Below the pieces are notes generated by a model, which was not told the DNA's origin, made no database searches, and saw only the letters and a list, made by a program, of their open reading frames with translations. A DNA stretch of 64,000 nucleotides, from assembly GCA_019638625.1 (NCBI GenBank), contig JAHBTK010000004.1, positions 62,001 through 126,000 of the forward strand, read 5' to 3'. Shown here piece after piece: positions 1-8,194 of this stretch (the stretch's first letter is position 1; every line of letters begins with the position of its first letter). This stretch comes from Chitinophagaceae bacterium (GTDB taxonomy: Bacteria > Bacteroidota > Bacteroidia > Chitinophagales > Chitinophagaceae). A program made the position numbers and the translations under genes.

Positions 1-270
1 GGAAAAGTATGGACAGAAGGCGGATTGGATACGCTGCAGTACACAAGACGTGGAGGAAGAAATATCCCTGCGGAACATAGAACAGTATACATGCAAACCG
101 GGGGAACACCCCACCTGGACCAGGCCTACACCGTGTTTGGTGAAGTAGTGGCAGGCTTACCGGTAATAGACAGTATCGCCGCTGTGGCAACCAGCAAAGG
201 CCCGGACAGGGACAGACCCCTGGAAGACGTGGTAATCAAAAAAGCAAAACTGATCAAACGAAAACAGTAA
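1..270 (+). CDS. Peptidylprolyl isomerase, cyclophilin type (C-terminal part)
   Basis: The frame is open from base 1, so the gene begins before the window; only the last 89 codons are visible and any internal TTG is not a real start. The segment GGTPHLDQAYTVFGEV, followed by a 'G-x-x-V-I-D-S-I' stretch, is the C-terminal half of the cyclophilin fold, which catalyses cis-trans isomerisation of prolyl peptide bonds. It ends with a basic tail. The N-terminus is missing, so periplasmic or cytoplasmic location cannot be read. The family call is firm; the subtype is not. Confidence 0.85.
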   Translation, partial: GKVWTEGGLDTLQYTRRGGRNIPAEHRTVYMQTGGTPHLDQAYTVFGEVVAGLPVIDSIAAVATSKGPDRDRPLEDVVIKKAKLIKRKQ

Positions 271-615
271 GAAGGCAGTCTTCAAAAAGGCCGGTACAGG
301 AGATATACCACTCGGACGGGCAGGCACGAATGCGCCTGCGGAGTATTCATCTATCAAATTCGTGTTATTGTTTTTTATGCCTGATAGCTGCAGGCATTTT
401 CAAATAATTCTTACAAAAGCCTTGCAGCAATGATGCTGTCAGTTCAAATCCTATGCCCCAAAGGCACATAATCCTCTTAATATCTTTTACGAATTCCGAC
501 TAAATATTCGTGCATTAGTGGCAATTCACTCCTTTCTCACAAATCCATGAGGCATCTTCAGTTATTCAGCAACCCCTATTTAGACAGTCCTTCTTTCTTT
601 CAAATTTCGCAGCAT
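271..615. other. Intergenic region with a repeat remnant
   Basis: No credible gene. Bases 506-523 (ATTCGTGCATTAGTGGCA) match one arm of the dispersed inverted repeat seen in full at 40871-40936 and in part at 62336-62360. A GTTCAAATCC string near 441 resembles a tRNA T-loop but has no pairing arms. The cyclophilin gene and the metalloprotease converge here. Confidence 0.5.
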
Positions 616-650
616 AAAAAAACCAGGAAGCTTTTTTACAACTCCCTGGT
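616..650 (-). terminator. Intrinsic terminator of the metalloprotease gene
   Basis: On the minus strand an ACCAGG / CCTGGT stem (622-627 with 645-650, extended by two inner pairs after one mismatch) is followed by a run of about seven T (616-622 read in reverse). It lies 20 bases past the stop of the minus-strand metalloprotease gene, the right place for a rho-independent terminator. Confidence 0.7.
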
Positions 651-669
651 ATGCGCGAAAGGAGCCTGG

Positions 670-3213
670 TTATTTAGGATCCAATGCCTGTTTTATCCTG
701 TCCTGCAGGTCCAGCAGGTGTGCTTTTGTTGATACATTGGCTGTGGCAGCAGCAGCGCTTCTTATTTCAGCTTCGAGTGTGCGTAACTGATGCTTTATAG
801 CAGAAATACCATCCTGATATTTATTAAGGCTGGTCTGTCCCAAAGAAAAACTGCCCGCAGCCGGTTGTGGTTGTTCCTTAAGCAAGGTGATCAACCGGTC
901 CACAAATATCTTTTGCAACTGCCGCCTGTAGATATCGATTGATGCCCTGGCAGGCAACTCACTGAAAACGCTTCTGCGAAGCTCTGTCAGCAGTTCATTT
1001 ACCGTGTAAGCTTTTGCAGGTTCCTCTGCTTCAAAACGGATAAGATTTTGTAAGGTGGACGCACTCAGTAAACCTGTCAGTGCCCGGTTTTGAAGGGTGG
1101 CAACAACCGATTGCGGGGTTTGGCCCGTTAGTTCGGTAATATTCTGGCGGATTACCCATACCGGCGTTTTGAACACATTTTCCTGTATCCAGTTGACAGC
1201 TCTTTTTTGCGTGGACTTATCAGTAAACACATATACGGCGCCTTCCTGTTCGGCTCTCTTGGGTGTCCGCTCTACACCGCCTACGTTAGCCGCCACATGG
1301 CCTATATACCGCGCAAATTGTCCTGTAACCTGTCCATACAATTCTCCCAAGGAACTGTGGTCTTTATTATCCTCCTTCGCCCATTTGGGTATGTCTGCAA
1401 TTATTCTTTTCAGGTTCCTGATACCATAATCGCTGGCCTTCATCGCGTCATCGCCAAGATCTTCGGTCTGGCTCCGGGGATCTCCCCTGTTGCCTTCGCC
1501 ATCGCCCCACCATAAACGTTTATCGGCTGACAGCTTTTCAATGGTCCACTTATTCAACACCGCCACCTCCTCATCCGGGTTGGATATTTCGGGAAACCAA
1601 CGATACCCCCATTCGATAGCCCATTTATCATAGTCACCCACCCTGGGAAATAATCCTTTCCTGGAAATATTATCTTCCGGCTGCGCCACATAGTTAAACC
1701 GGGCATAGTCCATTATGGAAGGTGTATGACCATTTGCTTCCACCCAGGCTTTGTCTCTCAGCTTCTCTACCGGCACGGTTGAAGAAGACCCGAAGTTATG
1801 CCTTAACCCAAGCGTATGCCCTATTTCATGAGCGCTTACAAACCGGATCAACTCTCCCATTAATTCATCGTCAAATTTCAGCTTGCGGGCGGCGGAATCA
1901 ATGGTTGCCGTTTGTATCATATACCAGTTGCGAAGAAGGTTCATCACATTGTGATACCAGTTTACATGGCTCTCCATAATTTCTCCACTTCTGGGATCAT
2001 GTATATTGGGACCGCTTGCATTGGCAATATCAGACGGCTTATAAACGATAGCGCTATGGCGGGCATCCTCCAGATTGAATGTACTGTCTTCATCTTTTCC
2101 GGGCGCCAGTTTACCAACTATTGCATTTTTAAACCCTGCTTTTTCAAATGCCACCTGCCAGTCATTCACCCCTGCGATCAGGTACGGTACCCATTTTTTC
2201 GGCGTGGTAGGATCTATATAATATACAATCTGTTTTTTAGGTTCTACCAGTTCACCTCTTTTGTATCTTTCTATATCCTCCTCCTTTGGTTCAAGACGGT
2301 ATCTCGCAATGTAGCGGTATCGCTCTACTCCCTGCGGGTTGGCATCAAAATCCGTGATCGTCTGCGTGGTAAAATACCCGATCCTGTCGTCAAAATATCT
2401 TCCCTGCATGGGTTTCTCCGGCAGTATTACCATCGACGTATTTAGCTCCATCGTTAAAGGCTCCGGAGCCGGGGCCATGAACGGAGACGCCGGACCCTGT
2501 GCAGGAGGGGTGCGGGTATAGGTTTTCACGGTTCTGATCTCTATATTGTTGGGGAAGGTTCTCACATTTACGATATAGGACTTGTCTGCCTGCGGGCTGC
2601 CTATATTCAATGCCCGTTTAAAACGGGAGTTAAAGAAGAAAATATCATTATCACCGCTGATATAATCGGTAATATCGATCACAGAGCCGGTACTGTCTTT
2701 AGAAAGCGCCTTGATGTCAAAGGCCGCAACAATGGGTTGAATATTGCTGTTCTGAACGTTTTTGTACATGCCCTCGGTACTATCCCTGCCCGTTTCAAGA
2801 AAAGATAATTTTTTCAGAAAGATCTTATTATTCGGACCTTTCTCAAACCGGACAACGGTTTGATTGATCGCATCGCCGGCATAGTTCAGTCGCGGTCCTG
2901 CTGCGGCTTTAGCGATCCTGCCTACTGTAAGAATATCACGACCCAGCAGGTTATCAGGAATTTCAAAATAGTATTTGTTTTCTACCTGGTGTACATTGAA
3001 CAATCCGCCGGCTGATTTTGCTTTTGCCGTAATCACTTCACTGAAGGGTTTCGGATCGGAAGCAGACCGTGCTGCCGGTCTGGGCGGTAATCTGGTGGTA
3101 TCTGCCGCAGGGGTAGCCTGCGGCTTTTCATCCTTTTTCTTTCGTTGTCCAAAACTGAGGGTGGACAGGCATAACGTAAATGCTAAAAAAAGACAGGTAG
3201 CTTTTTGCATCAT
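670..3213 (-). CDS. Secreted zinc-dependent metalloprotease (DUF5117/DUF5118/DUF4953 type)
   Basis: A predicted 847-residue exported protein. The zinc site is unmistakable: HEIGHTLGLRH, with the HExxH histidines at about residues 462 and 466 and the third histidine at about 472 (metzincin spacing). Before it lie regions typical of Bacteroidota proteins carrying DUF5118 (about residues 45-95) and DUF5117 (about 110-300). The frame is open back to 3276, but the ATG at 3213 (or the next codon) is preferred because it puts a clean signal peptide first, ending near LSTLSFGQ. The family is a large, poorly characterised group thought to act in the envelope. No substrate can be read from the sequence. 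It stands alone and ends at a good terminator. Confidence 0.9.
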   Translation of the reverse strand: MMQKATCLFLAFTLCLSTLSFGQRKKKDEKPQATPAADTTRLPPRPAARSASDPKPFSEVITAKAKSAGGLFNVHQVENKYYFEIPDNLLGRDILTVGRIAKAAAGPRLNYAGDAINQTVVRFEKGPNNKIFLKKLSFLETGRDSTEGMYKNVQNSNIQPIVAAFDIKALSKDSTGSVIDITDYISGDNDIFFFNSRFKRALNIGSPQADKSYIVNVRTFPNNIEIRTVKTYTRTPPAQGPASPFMAPAPEPLTMELNTSMVILPEKPMQGRYFDDRIGYFTTQTITDFDANPQGVERYRYIARYRLEPKEEDIERYKRGELVEPKKQIVYYIDPTTPKKWVPYLIAGVNDWQVAFEKAGFKNAIVGKLAPGKDEDSTFNLEDARHSAIVYKPSDIANASGPNIHDPRSGEIMESHVNWYHNVMNLLRNWYMIQTATIDSAARKLKFDDELMGELIRFVSAHEIGHTLGLRHNFGSSSTVPVEKLRDKAWVEANGHTPSIMDYARFNYVAQPEDNISRKGLFPRVGDYDKWAIEWGYRWFPEISNPDEEVAVLNKWTIEKLSADKRLWWGDGEGNRGDPRSQTEDLGDDAMKASDYGIRNLKRIIADIPKWAKEDNKDHSSLGELYGQVTGQFARYIGHVAANVGGVERTPKRAEQEGAVYVFTDKSTQKRAVNWIQENVFKTPVWVIRQNITELTGQTPQSVVATLQNRALTGLLSASTLQNLIRFEAEEPAKAYTVNELLTELRRSVFSELPARASIDIYRRQLQKIFVDRLITLLKEQPQPAAGSFSLGQTSLNKYQDGISAIKHQLRTLEAEIRSAAAATANVSTKAHLLDLQDRIKQALDPK

Positions 3214-3502
3214 ATTCTTATTCTGTTTTAAACATTGGGTAATCTTGTTCCGGGTTGCAAAATATGCCTTAAGCACTGATTTTAAAGCCGGCTTTAGGCA
3301 AAGGCGCCAGGCGGCAAAGGTAAAAACCAGAAAGCAATGAATCGTTAATAAACGTTAATTGAATAAACCCCGGACATGAAAGAGGAAATTATGAGGTGAC
3401 TGGTGACGATTTGATCCCCGCTTGGGCAGGACGTCTTGTGATTATCCCGGAATTTGGCTTAAAAATTTCTTAAAGCCAAAATGTTATACTATTTTCGACC
3501 CC

Positions 3503-3540
3503 GAAAAAGAAAAAAGGTCTTCTGTAGACACAGATGACCT
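3503..3540 (-). terminator. Orphan intrinsic terminator, minus strand
   Basis: Read on the minus strand, AGGTCATCTGT and ACAGAAGACCT (one mismatch, 4-nt loop; 3515-3540) are followed by T6-C-T5 (3503-3514). No minus-strand protein gene lies upstream before dgoD, which is on the other strand, so the transcript it ends is unexplained. Confidence 0.65.
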
Positions 3541-3700
3541 CTAACGATTGCTTGCCATATGAAAAATCTTGAATATATTCTTTGGTCTGTTGCAGTTTAA
3601 ACTGCGCTTCCTGATGCCTCTAACACTTGCCGATTTCCGAACCCCCGCGATTGCTTGCCCTTGCTTGTTTCTCCTGCTCCTTTCTTCAATTCCAATGTAA
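3541..3700 (-). ncRNA. Candidate small RNA ending at the orphan terminator
   Basis: Inferred only from structure. The minus strand upstream of the orphan terminator carries two exact copies of GGCAAGCAATCG, a third degenerate copy near 3620-3635, and the self-complementary segments GCAGTTTAAACTGC and GAATATATTC. A weak promoter-like TACTTTTA lies near 3695. A transcript from there to the terminator would be roughly 180-190 nt. There is an open minus frame through it but no start codon until its last five codons. It does not match SRP RNA, RNase P RNA or tmRNA signatures I know, and I cannot establish 6S RNA. Confidence 0.35.
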
Positions 3701-3908
3701 AAGTACTACCGCCCGGGATTTATTTAAAATTAAGTTGTGTTTAATTTTATTATCTCAAAAGAGGGTATTTTTTAGAAAATCCTTGCCAGGAAAGGGGTTC
3801 AGGGCAAACCCATAATGACGTCCAAGCATTTTTTACCACTCTCTGACAAACACTTCAAACGTTTGCTTTTTTGTTTTTCTGTCAATATTTCGCCCGCTTC
3901 CTGGCTGA

Positions 3909-3924
3909 TTGCAGTAAATTGCAA
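3909..3924. promoter_or_regulatory. Inverted repeat upstream of dgoD, possible operator
   Basis: TTGCA and TGCAA (3909-3913 and 3920-3924) are perfect inverted arms separated by 6 bases, 44 bases before the dgoD start codon. The size and position suit a dimeric repressor site, but no regulator gene is adjacent, so this is only a candidate. Confidence 0.3.
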
Positions 3925-3968
3925 ACTACTGCATACAGGATCGTTTACAATTGAAACCACTATCAAAA

Positions 3969-5117
3969 ATGAAAATTGAAAAGGTTGAACTGTTTAAAGT
4001 ACCGCCAAGGTGGCTTTTCCTGAAAATAACCACCGCATCGGGCATAGCCGGCTGGGGTGAGCCGGTGGTAGAAGGCAAAGCGGATACAGTGAAAGCCGCA
4101 GTGGAAGAGATGACCCCCTTCCTGCTGGGCAAAGACGCGAGGCAAATAGAGGATATCTGGCAGGTGCTATACAGGGGCGGGTTTTACCGGGGTGGTCCGG
4201 TGTTGATGAGCGCTATTTCCGGCATTGACCAGGCATTATGGGATATTAAGGGGAAGGCGCTGGGCGTACCTGTTTACGAACTGCTTGGAGGAGCAGTAAG
4301 GGATAAAATGAAAATATACGGATGGATTGGAGGTGATAAGCCTGCACAGGTGGTTGAAGCGGCGTCCCAAAGGGTTGCCAACGGTTTTCATGCTGTAAAG
4401 ATGAATGCCTGCGCAGAAATGGAATGGATAGATTCTCCGCAAAAAGTGGACGACGCCGTAAAAATCATCCGTTCGGTAAGAGACGTTATCGGGTATGATA
4501 AGGGGTTGGGCGTTGACTTTCATGGCAGGGTTCATAAGGGAATGGCGAAACTATTCATGCGTGAACTGGATTACCTGAAACTGATGTTCATAGAAGAACC
4601 TGTGCTGTCAGAGAACCTGGAAGCATTTGCAGGATTAACAAAATATACCACCGCGCCTATCGCTACCGGTGAGCGTATGTTCAGCCGTTGGGACTTCAAG
4701 CGCCTGTTTGAACAGGGCGCTGTAGATATTATCCAACCCGACCTGAGTCATGCCGGCGGCATCACGGAAGTGAAAAAAATAGCCGCCATGGCAGAAGCTT
4801 ACGATGTAGCCCTGGCACCTCATTGCCCGCTGGGGCCCATTTCATTAGCAGCCGCATTACAGATAGATTTTAACTGCCTGAACGCCGTTATACAGGAATC
4901 AAGTATCGGCATTCACTACAACGAAGGAGCAGACCTGCTGGATTACCTTTTGAATCCCGAAGTATTTGATATTAAGGAAGGGTATGTCAGCCGCCCGGAG
5001 CTTCCCGGATTGGGCGTAGCAATTGACGAAGAAAAAGTAAGGACCCTGGCAAAAACAGGTCATAACTGGAAAAATCCGGTATGGCGTAACGCCGACGGCA
5101 GCGTTACGGAATGGTAG
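3969..5117 (+). CDS. dgoD: D-galactonate dehydratase
   Basis: A 382-residue enolase-superfamily enzyme that dehydrates D-galactonate to 2-keto-3-deoxy-D-galactonate in the cytoplasm. Counting from the ATG at 3969, the catalytic and metal-binding residues fall where I recall them in E. coli DgoD: D183 and H185 (DFHGR), E209 (EEP), E235 (GER), H285 (HCPLGP) and E310 (QESS). The open frame extends upstream to a TTG at 3951, but the ATG gives the standard N-terminus MKIEKVELF. It is monocistronic here, with no galactonate kinase, aldolase or transporter next to it, so its physiological substrate could also be a related aldonate. Downstream genes are on the opposite strand. Confidence 0.93.
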   Translation: MKIEKVELFKVPPRWLFLKITTASGIAGWGEPVVEGKADTVKAAVEEMTPFLLGKDARQIEDIWQVLYRGGFYRGGPVLMSAISGIDQALWDIKGKALGVPVYELLGGAVRDKMKIYGWIGGDKPAQVVEAASQRVANGFHAVKMNACAEMEWIDSPQKVDDAVKIIRSVRDVIGYDKGLGVDFHGRVHKGMAKLFMRELDYLKLMFIEEPVLSENLEAFAGLTKYTTAPIATGERMFSRWDFKRLFEQGAVDIIQPDLSHAGGITEVKKIAAMAEAYDVALAPHCPLGPISLAAALQIDFNCLNAVIQESSIGIHYNEGADLLDYLLNPEVFDIKEGYVSRPELPGLGVAIDEEKVRTLAKTGHNWKNPVWRNADGSVTEW

Positions 5118-5146
5118 AAAGGGTCGCGACAGCAGGAGCACAGACA

Positions 5147-5707
5147 TCACAGGTCCTGAAGACCTATGAGTTGTAACAACTCTTCCTGCACTCCTTTCCC
5201 GTTATCAGCATTGTACCAGTGCTGCAATGCTGTTTTTACGGTTTCAAAATCAGCCTTTTCAGTCGCCAGTTTGTTATACAGCACCTGGCAGGCAGCCGGG
5301 CGGGGACCCCAGGTTCCGAGATCATTGCCCTCTGTATCCCTGATGATCAGTTTGGGAATGGACTTGCTGCCGTTTGTAAGGTATTCGTTGATGCGAAAAG
5401 GCTCACTGTCCCTGAGTTCGTATTCCACCGTAATATTCCTGTTAAGCCTGGCCATCATTTCCAGGAACGGAACGCTGTGAGCAGCATCTCCACACCAGGG
5501 TTCGGTAATAATGATCCACTGCTGAACTCCTGCTTTTTCAATAACCGTTTTCAGGTTATCCTGCAGTATGCCCCGCTTCAACCAACGGTTCATGCGCGAC
5601 CAGTTGAGCTTTGTGTAGTTTAAATAATCCGGATTATCGTACGGCGGTGCGGGCCTGGGAGATTGCAAAATATCCTGAAAATATGCCTGGTATTCTTTAA
5701 AATTCAT
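5147..5707 (-). CDS. Thioredoxin-like family protein
   Basis: 186 residues without a signal peptide, so probably cytoplasmic. The central segment WIIITEPWCGDAAHSVPFL (about residues 64-82) resembles the start of a thioredoxin fold, but the redox motif is reduced to a single cysteine (WCGDA instead of WCxxC). A 'S-I-P-K-L-I-I' segment supplies the conserved cis-proline. This matches the thioredoxin-like family common in Bacteroidota and annotated only as thioredoxin family protein. With one active-site cysteine, a classical dithiol exchange is unlikely. It may be co-transcribed with nothing, since purM upstream is more than 180 bases away. Confidence 0.8.
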   Translation of the reverse strand: MNFKEYQAYFQDILQSPRPAPPYDNPDYLNYTKLNWSRMNRWLKRGILQDNLKTVIEKAGVQQWIIITEPWCGDAAHSVPFLEMMARLNRNITVEYELRDSEPFRINEYLTNGSKSIPKLIIRDTEGNDLGTWGPRPAACQVLYNKLATEKADFETVKTALQHWYNADNGKGVQEELLQLIGLQDL

Positions 5708-5742
5708 GACCTGTCTTTTGTTACGAAACTCATCTTGCTTTC

Positions 5743-5887
5743 ATTTTCACATCTTCACACCTGCCTGACGGCAGTCAGGTTTCCACATTTTCACACCTGC
5801 CACCGGGAGACATTGTCAGTTGCTGCCCTATACCTGAAGCACGCCCTTTCATTTTCAAATTTTCAAATTCCCACATTTTCAAATTCC
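5743..5887. repeat. Dispersed intergenic repeat (TTTTCAAATT family) with palindrome
   Basis: The gap between purM and the thioredoxin-like gene is made of short pyrimidine-rich units such as CACATTTTCAAATT and TTTTCAAATT, plus a palindromic CCTGAC-GGCA-GTCAGG near 5766-5781. The same units recur at 54556-54656. This is a non-coding dispersed repeat of the kind frequent between Bacteroidota genes. Confidence 0.65.
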
Positions 5888-5889
5888 CC

Positions 5890-7059
5890 TCACCATCTCA
5901 CTTCTTCGTCTTTCAGCTTTATCACAAGTTCCTGCCTGGCTGCCGGTTCCACCCTGCCTATCACCCGGGCATCCACCCCAAACTTCCGGGCGGTATTTAT
6001 TACCAAGTCTGCATTTGATCCATCGGTATATACTTCCAGCCTGCAACCCATATTAAATACCTGGTACATTTCCCTGTTATCGGCCTTACTGGCTTTTTGA
6101 ATGAGGTCGAATATCACCGGCGGCTCAAATAAATTATCTTTCACGATCCGCACATTATCGGGCACATACTTCAGGCATTTGGTCTGCCCGCCGCCGCTGC
6201 AGTGGATCAGCCCGTGGATGGCATCGAAATGATTGGTCAGCAATTCTTTCAGTACCGGAGCGTAGGTTCTTGTAGGCGATAACAACAGCTTTCCGATGAT
6301 GGTAGCAGTATTATCAACCTTTATCTCATCGGTAAGCCGGTGTTCACCAATGTACACAACATCCTGGCTCAGGGAAGGCTCAAAAGTTTCCGGGTAATGC
6401 TCCGCATAGTACCTGCTCAGCACATCGTGCCTGGCGCTGGTTAACCCGTTGCTGCCCAGCCCGCTGTTGTATTCCGTTTCGTATATCGCTTTCCCATAAC
6501 TGGCAAACCCTACAATGACGTCGCCCGCTTTGATCTTTTCGTTGGTCACCAACCGGTTTTTCGGCCACCGGGAAGTCATTGTTCCGTTTACCGCCACGGT
6601 ACGTACCACATCTCCCACATCGGCTGTTTCTCCTCCCAGGTACCGGATGTTTATACCATATTCCTTCAGGGAGTCAAAGAACTCCTGTGTGCCATTAATA
6701 ACCTGCTCCAGTACCTCACCGGGTATCCTTTTTTTATTCCGGTCTATGGTAGAATTAAAAACCAGGTTGTCGCAAACGCCCACACACAACAGATCATCCA
6801 GGTTCATAATGACGGCATCCCGGGCTATGCCCTTCCATACAGAGACATCGCCGGTTTCTTTCCAGTACAAGTATGCAAGAATACTTTTGGTGCCCGCTCC
6901 ATCCGCATGCATGATATTCACAAAAGCATCATCGCCCGCCAGGTAATCGGGGTAGATCTTACAAAACGCTTTTGCATATAACCCCGCATCCAGTTTTTTG
7001 ATCGCCGCGTGTACCTCTTCCTTTTGGGCGGAAACGCCTCTTTCATTGTATAAACTCAT
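5890..7059 (-). CDS. purM: Phosphoribosylformylglycinamidine cyclo-ligase (AIR synthase)
   Basis: A 389-residue cytoplasmic enzyme of purine synthesis that closes the imidazole ring of FGAM to AIR using ATP. The family motif ADGAGTKS lies at about residues 52-59, and GGETADVGD is about a third of the way in. The length matches the longer Bacteroidota form. The start ATG at 7059 lies 44 bases downstream of a consensus promoter on the minus strand. It is divergent from ribF, with which it shares the intergenic region. Confidence 0.93.
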   Translation of the reverse strand: MSLYNERGVSAQKEEVHAAIKKLDAGLYAKAFCKIYPDYLAGDDAFVNIMHADGAGTKSILAYLYWKETGDVSVWKGIARDAVIMNLDDLLCVGVCDNLVFNSTIDRNKKRIPGEVLEQVINGTQEFFDSLKEYGINIRYLGGETADVGDVVRTVAVNGTMTSRWPKNRLVTNEKIKAGDVIVGFASYGKAIYETEYNSGLGSNGLTSARHDVLSRYYAEHYPETFEPSLSQDVVYIGEHRLTDEIKVDNTATIIGKLLLSPTRTYAPVLKELLTNHFDAIHGLIHCSGGGQTKCLKYVPDNVRIVKDNLFEPPVIFDLIQKASKADNREMYQVFNMGCRLEVYTDGSNADLVINTARKFGVDARVIGRVEPAARQELVIKLKDEEVRW

Positions 7060-7102
7060 GCAATATATTTAACCTGCCTGAACAGCTTTTGAACAGGAGG
7101 TG

Positions 7103-7133
7103 CAAAGTTAAATATTCAAAGGGCAATTATCAA
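7103..7133 (-). promoter_or_regulatory. purM promoter (Bacteroidota type)
   Basis: On the minus strand TTG (7131-7133) is separated by 20 bases from TAACTTTG (7103-7110), an exact match to the Bacteroidota -7 consensus TAnnTTTG with correct spacing. The predicted start is about 38 bases before the purM ATG. Confidence 0.7.
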
Positions 7134-7141
7134 TTATACAT

Positions 7142-7149
7142 TAGCTTTG
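7142..7149 (+). promoter_or_regulatory. Possible ribF -7 element
   Basis: TAGCTTTG matches TAnnTTTG exactly, 26 bases before the preferred ribF start. No TTTG or TTG lies at the right distance upstream, so the promoter would lack a good -33 element. If transcription starts about six bases later, it excludes the TTG at 7089 as the start codon. Confidence 0.45.
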
Positions 7150-7175
7150 CGACCGTTTCACTAAAAATCATTATT

Positions 7176-8105
7176 CTGCAGATACACCGGCATATAGGCT
7201 CTCTTCCCGTTTTCCGGAATGCCGTGGTTACCACGGGCACTTTCGACGGAGTTCATACCGGGCACTGGCAGATAATCAGCCAGTTAAAAGAGGAAGCACG
7301 GAGGACAAACGGCGAAACGGTGATCATTACCTTTCATCCACACCCCCGCCAGATCATTCCCGGTCAAAACCCCATTCAGCTACTGAACTCTCAACCGGAA
7401 AAGATCCGGCTGCTGGAGCAAAAAGGAATTGACCACCTGGTGATCGTACCTTTTACTACGGATTTCTCAGAACAATCAGCGGAAGACTATATTACCCGGT
7501 TCCTGGTAAAGAGCATCAATCCGCGTTGCATCATTATCGGGTATGACCACCGCTTTGGCAAAGACAGGAAAGGCGACTACCGGATGCTGGAAGCCTATGG
7601 AGCCAAACTGGGTTTCGTTGTAAAAGAGATCCCTGAAAAAGTACTGAATGAGGTAGCGGTAAGTTCCACCCGTATAAGGAAAGCGTTGCTGAGTGGCAAT
7701 ATAGACACTGCCAATGAACTCCTGGGGTATGAATACAATTTTGAGGGAATGGTGGTAAAAGGCAATCAACTGGGCAGGGCTATAGGGTACCCTACTGCTA
7801 ACCTGGAGATAACGGACAGAAACAAACTGGTACCGGGAGATGGCATTTACGCCGTGCTGGTAGAAATCAACGGGACCTTGTACAAAGGCATGATGAGCAT
7901 AGGAGTAAGACCCACCATCGACAACAGCGGCCACAGAACCATTGAGGTCAATATTTTTGATTTTGACGAGGATATCTATGGGGCTACCCTGAGGGTGCAC
8001 CTGAAATATTACCTGCGCCCCGAATTGAAATTCAATGATCTGAACGAGCTTACCGCTCAACTGGCTGAGGACAAGATCAACACATTGAAAAAACTTATCC
8101 CTTAG
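7176..8105 (+). CDS. ribF: Bifunctional riboflavin kinase / FAD synthetase, non-ATG start
   Basis: Converts riboflavin to FMN and FMN to FAD. The N-terminal adenylyltransferase domain shows TGTFDGVHTGHW (the nucleotidyltransferase HxGH-like site) and GYDHRFGKDRKGD; the C-terminal kinase domain begins near LLGYEYNFEGMVVKGNQLGR and includes IGYPTANL. The frame is open from 7089, but family members begin 'M-Q-x-H-R', which here corresponds to CTG-CAG-ATA-CAC at 7176; no ATG exists upstream of the conserved domain. The start is therefore CTG at 7176, or an ATT just before it (7170 or 7173), giving about 309 residues. The enzyme call is firm; the start codon is uncertain. Confidence 0.88.
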   Translation: MQIHRHIGSLPVFRNAVVTTGTFDGVHTGHWQIISQLKEEARRTNGETVIITFHPHPRQIIPGQNPIQLLNSQPEKIRLLEQKGIDHLVIVPFTTDFSEQSAEDYITRFLVKSINPRCIIIGYDHRFGKDRKGDYRMLEAYGAKLGFVVKEIPEKVLNEVAVSSTRIRKALLSGNIDTANELLGYEYNFEGMVVKGNQLGRAIGYPTANLEITDRNKLVPGDGIYAVLVEINGTLYKGMMSIGVRPTIDNSGHRTIEVNIFDFDEDIYGATLRVHLKYYLRPELKFNDLNELTAQLAEDKINTLKKLIP

Positions 8106-8194
8106 GGCTACACCTTATCTCAACCGGACAGCAGTCGCAAACGCCCGTGCCTGTGCCATATATGATCGGAGTGTCGATGGGAAGGATCGCAACG

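Larger units (their letters stand above)
3214..3968. other. Long intergenic region between divergent metalloprotease and dgoD genes
   Basis: About 750 bases without a convincing protein gene. It holds an 8-bp hairpin (TTTGGCTT 3453-3460 with AAGCCAAA 3473-3480), an orphan minus-strand terminator (3503-3540), a 12-nt direct repeat CGATTGCTTGCC (3545-3556 and 3648-3659), a perfect 14-nt palindrome GCAGTTTAAACTGC (3592-3605), a palindrome CAAACGTTTG near 3856, and an inverted repeat just before dgoD (3909-3924). The structure suggests RNA and regulatory functions rather than coding. Confidence 0.6.

Noticed and set aside
438..452. tRNA-like GTTCAAATCC string
   Set aside because: The flanking bases do not form a T-arm, and no anticodon or acceptor stem is found.
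3545..3659. CRISPR-like array from the repeated CGATTGCTTGCC
   Set aside because: Only two exact 12-nt copies with a 91-base gap; no regular spacers and no cas genes.
3581..3700. Small basic protein encoded on the minus strand over the candidate RNA
   Set aside because: The frame is open but has no start codon until its last five codons, and no ribosome site.
7476..8060. 194-codon frame antisense to ribF, with similar ones at 14035-14628, 38724-39359 and 46015-46596
   Set aside because: All are mirror frames of confidently assigned genes with no independent evidence.
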